From Bacteroidota bacterium (GTDB taxonomy: Bacteria; Bacteroidota; Bacteroidia; Flavobacteriales; Flavobacteriaceae): a stretch of 12,008 nucleotides of DNA. Location: the NCBI GenBank assembly GCA_022560715.1, contig JADFSQ010000022.1, positions 1 through 12,008 on the forward strand, read 5' to 3'. The translations under genes were made by a program, and so were the position numbers. Each line of letters begins with the position of its first letter. Position 1 is the first letter of the stretch. The notes beneath the pieces are model-generated. The model saw nothing but the letters and a program-made list of their open reading frames with translations. It did not search any database and had not been told where the DNA came from. Shown here in pieces: positions 8,283-12,008 of this stretch.

Positions 8283-8316
8283 TATATGTTATACTGTAAC
8301 AAGTTCAGCACAAGTT
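8283..8316 (+). repeat. Intergenic hairpin motif, copy 1
   Basis: This 34-nt segment aligns without gaps to 11888-11921 with 27 identities. The shared core is GTTAT, a 3-nt spacer, then TAACAAGTT, three variable bases and CACAAGTT. In this copy GTTAT (8288-8292) and GTAAC (8296-8300) can pair across the ACT loop, with one G-U pair. Bases 8298-8311 also occur as an exact 14-nt reverse complement at 11115-11128. Function is unknown. Confidence 0.45.
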
Positions 8317-8363
8317 TGTTTAGGGTTTTTAGAAAACGGATACATTACTTTAAATATAAGCCA

Positions 8364-8376
8364 GCCTACAGTAGGC
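8364..8376. repeat. REP-like palindrome
   Basis: GCCTAC (8364-8369) and GTAGGC (8371-8376) form a perfect 6-bp, GC-rich inverted repeat around one base, which stands out in very AT-rich DNA. Similar CCTGCC/GGCAGG-type palindromes are scattered through flavobacterial intergenic regions. No U-tract follows, so it is not a typical terminator. Confidence 0.4.
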
Positions 8377-8416
8377 AGACAAAAAATATGAATTATTGAA
8401 TCTTACTATTTTAACC

Positions 8417-8445
8417 ATTACATAATCAATTTATTGTTATGTAGT
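8417..8445. repeat. Stem-loop
   Basis: ATTACATAA (8417-8425) and TTATGTAGT (8437-8445) can form a 9-bp stem with one G-U pair and an 11-nt loop. It lies 61 nt beyond the stop codon of the minus-strand kinase gene. It lacks a U-tract, so termination is only a possibility. Confidence 0.3.
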
Positions 8446-8505
8446 CTTGATTCTTTGTTCTAACAGCGTAGCGTTCTTAAGTCTTTAATCGGCAACAGTA
8501 GTAAT

Positions 8506-9672
8506 CTATAATTGTTTGAGCGAAATTTGTATCGTTGTGCCTTTATCAATTTCGGAAGAAAGAACTTTTATTTTCCCTTTGTGGTAGTCTTCTATAATGC
8601 GCTTTGCAAGAGATAATCCTAAACCCCAACCACGTTTTTTAGTGGTAAAACCTGTATCAAATATTTTATAAAACAACTTTTTCGGCATTCCTTTTCCAGT
8701 ATCAGAAACTCTAATATGTACGAGATTGCCTTTTGGTAAAATCTCGATTTTAAGTTCTCCTTTCCCTTTCATAGCATCAATCGCATTTTTAACCAAGTTT
8801 TCAATAGTCCAGCTATAAAGTTGAACGTTTAAATTCACATTAATTGCTGTGTTAGGCGCATTAAATTCAAAATCTATATGTTTCGACGATCGTGATTTTA
8901 TATAGTCGTAAGATTCTGCTGTAGTTTTAACTATATCAATTTTTTCAAGTGTAGGCATAGAACCAATCTTACTAAACCTATCTGTAATGGTTTGCAATCT
9001 TTCAATATCTTTTTCAATTTCATTAATATAATCTGGATTTACGTTCTCGCTTTTTAGTATTTCCGCCCAACCAATTAATGATGATAAAGGAGTTCCAATT
9101 TGATGAGCTGTTTCTTTTGCCATTCCAGACCAGAGTTTGTTTTGTGATGCAACTTTCGAACTCTTATAAAAGAAGTAAACAACGGCTCCAAATAATAAAA
9201 TTATTAGTAACAAGGCAAGAGGATAATATTTCAGTTTATTTAAAACAGAAGAATCGCCATAATACAAGGTGCCAACTTCAACTTTTTGGTTCGTTCTAGG
9301 ATCTATATATGATAATTCAATTGGAGTATTTTCATTTTCAAATTTTAAAACCAGTTGCTGTAAATACAAACTATCGTTAGCTCTGACACCTTTAATATTG
9401 ACAGTGCTCATACGATTGTCTTTGTAAACAACTATTTTTGGATTTAAACTGTCTGAACTAATTATTTTAGAAATTATAGGATTTATATTTTCAGTAAGTG
9501 AACTTTTTTGAAACTCAATTTGTGCTTTTGCCCAAATATCCATTTTCGCTCGTTCTTCAGCTTTAAAATTTTGAAAGAACACATAGGTATTCCAAAGAAT
9601 TAAGGAAATAATAATAAAAGATGCTATAATAATTAGCCAACGTAAAAAGTTAGTGTTTTGTGGAAATGTCAT
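8506..9672 (-). CDS. Membrane sensor histidine kinase (orphan)
   Basis: This 388-residue protein is a HAMP-less transmembrane histidine kinase. TM1 spans ~9-33 and TM2 ~148-169, leaving a ~115-residue extracytoplasmic sensor region with no recognised ligand-binding motif. The H-box ETAHQIGTPLSS places the phospho-accepting histidine at 190, in the AHQ[IL]GTP variant typical of Bacteroidota kinases. The HATPase_c domain follows: N-box ENLVKNAIDA (291-300), G1 DTGKGMP (324-330), F-box FDTGFTTKKRG (338-348) and G2 GWGLGLSLAKRII (348-360). All catalytic motifs are intact. No response regulator gene lies next to it, so its partner and signal are unknown. It is convergent with the trhA-type gene and divergent from the flavin reductase gene. 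A near-consensus -7 element (TATATTTA, minus strand, 9699-9692) lies upstream. Confidence 0.93.
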   Translation of the reverse strand: MTFPQNTNFLRWLIIIASFIIISLILWNTYVFFQNFKAEERAKMDIWAKAQIEFQKSSLTENINPIISKIISSDSLNPKIVVYKDNRMSTVNIKGVRANDSLYLQQLVLKFENENTPIELSYIDPRTNQKVEVGTLYYGDSSVLNKLKYYPLALLLIILLFGAVVYFFYKSSKVASQNKLWSGMAKETAHQIGTPLSSLIGWAEILKSENVNPDYINEIEKDIERLQTITDRFSKIGSMPTLEKIDIVKTTAESYDYIKSRSSKHIDFEFNAPNTAINVNLNVQLYSWTIENLVKNAIDAMKGKGELKIEILPKGNLVHIRVSDTGKGMPKKLFYKIFDTGFTTKKRGWGLGLSLAKRIIEDYHKGKIKVLSSEIDKGTTIQISLKQL

Positions 9673-9743
9673 GGATTAAAAATTTCAATTTTAAATATAA
9701 TGCAATTATGTTAATATTATTGCTTTAGTTGTTAGTAAAAGGG

Positions 9744-9774
9744 TTTTTAATTAAAGCATAGATTGTTAACTTTG
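9744..9774 (+). promoter_or_regulatory. Predicted Bacteroidota-type promoter for the flavin reductase gene
   Basis: TAACTTTG at 9767-9774 matches the TAnnTTTG -7 consensus exactly. A T-run at 9744-9748 lies 18 nt upstream where a TTTG-like -33 element is expected. The start codon is 16 nt downstream, implying a very short leader. Prediction by motif and position only. Confidence 0.5.
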
Positions 9775-9790
9775 CTCAAATTAATTAATA

Positions 9791-10660
9791 ATGATTTCTT
9801 TTGAACCTAAAAACCTTTCAGTAGGTAAATTACATGGTTATTTGTTAAGTGCTGTGGCTCCAAGACCAATTGCTTTTGCAAGTACAATAGATGCAAAAGG
9901 GAATCCTAATTTATCACCTTTTAGTTTTTTTAATGTGTTTAGTGCAAATCCGCCAATTATGATTTTTTCACCTGCAAGACGTGTTAAAAACAATACAACA
10001 AAGCACACATTAGAAAATGTTGAGCAAGTTAAAGAAGTTGTTATTAATGTGGTAAACCATGACCTTGTTCAGCAAGCATCTTTGAGTAGTACAGAATATG
10101 CCGAAGGCGTTAACGAATTTGAAAAAGCAGGATTAACGATGCTAAAATCGGATATTGTAAAACCGTTTCGTGTTGCAGAATCTCCTGTTCAGTTTGAATG
10201 CAAGGTCAATGATATTATAAAATTAGGAACCGAAGGTGGCGCAGGAAACTTAATTATTTGTGAAGTTGTTAAACTTCATATAGCCAAAGAAGTTTTAAAT
10301 GAAGATGAAACTATAAATCAGGAAAAATTAGATTTGGTAGCAAGAGCCGGAGGCAGTTATTACAGCAGAACGAAAAAGGGTTTTTTTGAAATCCCCAAAC
10401 CCTTATCAACACTCGGAATAGGTGTAGATAGTTTCCCGGAGCATATTAAAAACAGTATGATTTTAACAGGAAACGATCTCGGAATATTAGGTAATGTTGA
10501 AGCCTTGCCGACACAAGAAGAGGTGCAGCTGTTTATCAATGATTTGCAGGAACGTTATCCTAAAATAAAGGATGCTTCGCATAGAGAAAAGCATAAAAGA
10601 GCACGAAATTTTTTAAGTTTTGGCGATGTCGATAGCGCATGGAAATTATTATTGAGTTAA
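9791..10660 (+). CDS. Flavin reductase-like FMN-binding split-barrel protein
   Basis: This 289-residue cytoplasmic protein has the flavin reductase-like domain in its N-terminal ~200 residues. The opening LLSAVAPRPIAFASTID (18-34) and NLSPFSFFNVFSANPPIMIFSPARR (40-64) segments are diagnostic of the branch that binds FMN at the split-barrel dimer interface. A GGAGN stretch follows before the IICEVVKLHI strand. The C-terminal ~90 residues (from FFEIPKP) are an extension seen in Bacteroidota and related homologues, predicted to be helical and ending in KHKRARNFLSFGD. Members reduce flavin with NAD(P)H for partner oxygenases or act as stand-alone flavoproteins. No partner monooxygenase is nearby, so the physiological reaction is open. 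Confidence 0.9.
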   Translation: MISFEPKNLSVGKLHGYLLSAVAPRPIAFASTIDAKGNPNLSPFSFFNVFSANPPIMIFSPARRVKNNTTKHTLENVEQVKEVVINVVNHDLVQQASLSSTEYAEGVNEFEKAGLTMLKSDIVKPFRVAESPVQFECKVNDIIKLGTEGGAGNLIICEVVKLHIAKEVLNEDETINQEKLDLVARAGGSYYSRTKKGFFEIPKPLSTLGIGVDSFPEHIKNSMILTGNDLGILGNVEALPTQEEVQLFINDLQERYPKIKDASHREKHKRARNFLSFGDVDSAWKLLLS

Positions 10661-10712
10661 TGAAATAAACGGTATATTAAGTGAGTAAATAAAATAGGAA
10701 ATAAACAATAAA

Positions 10713-11090
10713 ATGGAACTACAAGGAAAAATAAAATTGATAGGAGAAACTCAAACTTTTGGAGCAAATGGGTTTAGAAAAAGAGAATTGGTAATTACAA
10801 CCGAAGAGCAATATCCACAACACATTATGGTAGAGTTTGTGCAGGACAAAACCGATTTGTTAAACAATTATAAAGTGGAGCAAATGGTTAAAATCAGCAT
10901 TAATATTAGAGGTAGAGAATGGGTTAATCCGCAAGGAGAAACCAAGTATTTTAATTCAATACAAGGTTGGCGCATTGAGAATTTACAACAAGAAGCACCA
11001 AGTGGCGACATGCCACCAGTTCCACCAGCTGAAGCCTTTGAACCAGCTACCGATTTAAACGAAGAAGATCACGACGATTTACCGTTTTAA
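10713..11090 (+). CDS. DUF3127 domain protein with SSB-like acidic C-terminal tip
   Basis: The 125-residue protein matches DUF3127, a small family I know mainly from Bacteroidota. The core (residues 1-90) is rich in beta strands: MELQGKIKLIG, FRKRELVITTEEQYPQHIMVEF, then VKISINIRGREW and FNSIQGWRIE, a pattern consistent with a compact OB-like barrel. A Pro/Ala-rich linker (~95-112) leads to an acidic tip, NEEDHDDLPF (116-125). Single-stranded DNA-binding proteins have the same layout: OB fold, flexible linker and acidic tail ending in Pro-Phe, which recruits replication and repair proteins. A nucleic-acid-linked role is therefore an attractive inference, not an established one. The gene follows the flavin reductase gene by 52 nt and is followed by a terminator. 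The leader AATAAACAATAAA is A-rich without Shine-Dalgarno. Confidence 0.88.
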   Translation: MELQGKIKLIGETQTFGANGFRKRELVITTEEQYPQHIMVEFVQDKTDLLNNYKVEQMVKISINIRGREWVNPQGETKYFNSIQGWRIENLQQEAPSGDMPPVPPAEAFEPATDLNEEDHDDLPF

Positions 11091-11096
11091 CCTTAA

Positions 11097-11150
11097 TTGT
11101 CATTTCCGCGACAAGTGCTGAACTTGTTTCAGTAAAGTAGGAATCTCATA
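11097..11150 (+). repeat. REP-like intergenic element
   Basis: The segment begins TTGTCATTTCCGCG and ends GGAATCTCATA, framing a hairpin ACAAGT-gctga-ACTTGT (11111-11127). This composite, with GTCATTYC at one end and GGAATCTC at the other around CTGAACTTGTTTCAG, is reminiscent of short dispersed repeats I recall from flavobacterial intergenic DNA. It lies directly after the DUF3127 stop codon. Fourteen bases (11115-11128) recur inverted at 8298-8311. Confidence 0.5.
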
Positions 11151-11156
11151 TAATCT

Positions 11157-11187
11157 AAACCTCAATGTTAATTCAAAGAGGTTTTTT
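11157..11187 (+). terminator. Rho-independent terminator after the DUF3127 gene
   Basis: AAACCTC (11157-11163) pairs perfectly with GAGGTTT (11178-11184) across a 14-nt loop, and the second arm runs into a T-tract (11182-11187, then more T after AG). The loop is long but the arrangement is that of an intrinsic terminator. It also argues that Aat translation does not start at the ATG at 11165, which lies in the loop. Confidence 0.65.
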
Positions 11188-11197
11188 AGTTTTTAAA

Positions 11198-11830
11198 ATG
11201 CACCATTTAACAAAAAACATACAATTTCCAAATGTAAATGAAGCTAACAAAGATGGCTTGTTAGCAATAGGAGGCGATTTATCTGTGGAGCGGTTATTGC
11301 TTGCTTATAAATCAGGAATTTTTCCTTGGTTTGAAAATGATGAACCTATTTTATGGTGGTCTCCAGACCCGCGATTTGTATTGTTTCCGGAGAAGTTAAA
11401 AGTGTCTAAAAGTATGAAACAAGTATTGCGGAATTCATCTTTTGTAGTGACCGTTAACAAAGCATTTAAAGATGTAATTAACCAATGCTCGAAAACAAAA
11501 AGAAAAGGACAAAAAAGCACATGGATTAGCAAAAACATAATAGAAGCCTATACAAAACTACACGAGTTAGGTTACGCAAAGTCTGTTGAAGTTTGGGAAA
11601 ACGAAAACCTCGTAGCTGGATTTTATGGTATTGATTTAGGCAACATATTTTGTGGTGAAAGTATGTTCACTAAAACGAGTAATGCGAGTAAAACAGGACT
11701 CATAACTTTTATACAAAACAGCAATTATAAACTTATAGATTGCCAGGTTTATACACAACATTTAGAGAGTCTTGGTGGCGAAGATATTTCCAGAGCTAAA
11801 TTTTTGGAGTATTTAAATAGTATGGATTAA
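11198..11830 (+). CDS. aat: Leucyl/phenylalanyl-tRNA--protein transferase
   Basis: Aat transfers Leu or Phe from aminoacyl-tRNA to proteins bearing N-terminal Arg or Lys, making an N-degron recognised by ClpS for ClpAP degradation. The family landmarks are in order: FPNVNEANKDGLLAIGGDLS, YKSGIFPWF, WWSPDPRFVLFP, STWIS, the GYAKSVEVW strand, LVAGFYGIDLGNIFCGESMF, and the C-terminal IDCQVYTQHLESLGGE. The frame extends to an ATG at 11165 (221 residues), but that codon lies in the loop of a terminator hairpin. Homologues begin near MxxLTKxIxFP, so the ATG at 11198 is preferred, giving 210 residues, normal for the family. The protein is cytoplasmic. No clpS or clpA is in the window. A weak terminator follows. 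Confidence 0.95.
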   Translation: MHHLTKNIQFPNVNEANKDGLLAIGGDLSVERLLLAYKSGIFPWFENDEPILWWSPDPRFVLFPEKLKVSKSMKQVLRNSSFVVTVNKAFKDVINQCSKTKRKGQKSTWISKNIIEAYTKLHELGYAKSVEVWENENLVAGFYGIDLGNIFCGESMFTKTSNASKTGLITFIQNSNYKLIDCQVYTQHLESLGGEDISRAKFLEYLNSMD

Positions 11831-11837
11831 TAGCAAT

Positions 11838-11856
11838 TGGTAAATAACCATTTTTT
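11838..11856 (+). terminator. Weak intrinsic terminator after aat
   Basis: TGGT (11838-11841) and ACCA (11847-11850) form a short stem with a 5-nt loop, followed directly by six T residues (11851-11856). It begins 7 nt after the aat stop codon. The stem is short, so strength is doubtful. Confidence 0.4.
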
Positions 11857-11883
11857 CTAACACGACATATTAAGGGATAAACG

Positions 11884-11921
11884 GTTATATTTGTTATGAT
11901 ATAACAAGTTGTACACAAGTT
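11884..11921 (+). repeat. Intergenic hairpin motif, copy 2, with two alternative stems
   Basis: The segment 11888-11921 matches the motif at 8283-8316 (27 of 34 positions). Here two perfect 7-bp stems compete for the same bases. GTTATAT (11884-11890) can pair with ATATAAC (11899-11905), or TTGTTAT (11891-11897) can pair with ATAACAA (11901-11907). It is located between a predicted -7 element and the start of the following gene. Function is unknown; regulatory or repeat-element origins are both possible. Confidence 0.45.
11886..11893 (+). promoter_or_regulatory. Predicted -7 element for the gene at 11930
   Basis: TATATTTG matches the TAnnTTTG consensus exactly and ends 36 nt before the start codon. 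No clear -33 TTTG is found at the usual distance upstream, so the call rests on one element. The element overlaps the left arms of the hairpins described for 11884-11921. Confidence 0.4.
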
Positions 11922-11929
11922 GACCAAAA

Positions 11930-12008
11930 ATGCGAATAACCCAAATAATACTGATTTTATTAATATCAAAAATGTGTTTTGGACAAGATAAAATTGTCGT
12001 ATTTTATA
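11930..12008 (+). CDS. Exported protein, 3' truncated by window end
   Basis: The first 26 codons read MRITQIILILLISKMCFGQ then DKIVVFY and continue off the end of the window. The N-terminus is a signal peptide: one positive residue, a hydrophobic run, and FGQ-D as the likely cleavage point, a common flavobacterial form. Cys17 is preceded by SKM, which does not make a good lipobox, so signal peptidase I is more likely. The mature start could fit an OmpA-like or other envelope protein, but too little is visible to name it. The leader CCAAAA is A-rich, as expected for this phylum. Confidence 0.7.
   Translation, partial: MRITQIILILLISKMCFGQDKIVVFY

Larger units (their letters stand above)
8140..8505. 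other. Noncoding spacer between convergent genes, small inverted repeats
   Basis: No convincing gene is visible in this 366-nt stretch between the convergent trhA-type and histidine kinase genes. It opens with a 10-bp tandem duplication (TGGTTTAAAT, 8132-8141 and 8142-8151) that spans the trhA-type stop codon. It then contains the hairpin motif at 8283-8316, the palindrome at 8364-8376, the stem-loop at 8417-8445, and an imperfect inverted repeat AACAGC-GTA-GCGTT at 8462-8475. A minus-strand open frame at 8114-8311 lacks any recognisable protein pattern and overlaps the trhA-type gene, so it is not called. No GC-rich stem followed by a U-tract is seen for either flanking gene. Confidence 0.6.

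Noticed and set aside
8114..8311. Minus-strand open frame of 65 codons overlapping the end of the trhA-type gene
   Set aside because: Low-complexity Lys/Asn-rich translation without family features, overlaps a real gene on the other strand, and covers repeat-like DNA.
11884..11921. Integron attC-type recombination site
   Set aside because: The hairpin and TAACAAGTT core are reminiscent of attC arms, but no RYYYAAC/GTTRRRY pair frames the segment, no integrase is in the window, and the following gene is a normal exported-protein start.
1..12008. CRISPR array, defence island, prophage or transposon
   Set aside because: No regularly spaced direct repeats, Cas-like genes, phage structural genes, integrase or transposase were found; gene content is conserved chromosomal.

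Overview
The window looks like chromosomal DNA from a member of the Flavobacteriaceae (Bacteroidota). The evidence is AT-rich DNA, A-rich leaders without Shine-Dalgarno sequences, three sites matching the Bacteroidota -7 promoter element TAnnTTTG, a type IX secretion (T9SS) type B C-terminal sorting domain, and families largely confined to this phylum (DUF4294, DUF3127). I see no transposase, integrase, phage gene, CRISPR array, rRNA or tRNA. Most genes are housekeeping or conserved in flavobacteria.

Layout. Positions 1-861 (+) hold the 3' part of a secreted or surface protein with a tandem ~42-residue repeat and a lipocalin-like C-terminus. It converges on a minus-strand run that reads, in transcription order: an M42 aminopeptidase (6722-5634), a T9SS-exported surface protein (5508-3340), a NUDIX hydrolase (3304-2756), a class-V PLP aminotransferase (2721-1564) and a PrsW-type membrane protease (1561-888). 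The last four are separated by only 2-35 nt and could form one transcript. The PrsW gene is split by a one-base frameshift just before its active-site EExxK motif.

Divergent from the M42 gene is a plus-strand pair: an exported DUF4294 protein (6831-7529) overlapping by 17 nt a TrhA/hemolysin III-type seven-helix membrane protein (7513-8139). A 366-nt noncoding spacer with small inverted repeats separates this pair from a convergent orphan sensor histidine kinase (9672-8506, minus). Divergent from the kinase are a flavin reductase-like protein (9791-10660), a DUF3127 protein with an SSB-like acidic tail ending in Pro-Phe (10713-11090), leucyl/phenylalanyl-tRNA--protein transferase Aat (11198-11830), and the first 26 codons of an exported protein (from 11930).

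No single new system stands out. The points most worth a second look are the SSB-like tail on the DUF3127 protein, the PrsW frameshift, and a ~34-nt hairpin-bearing motif present in two intergenic regions (8283-8316 and 11888-11921), the second copy lying at a promoter.
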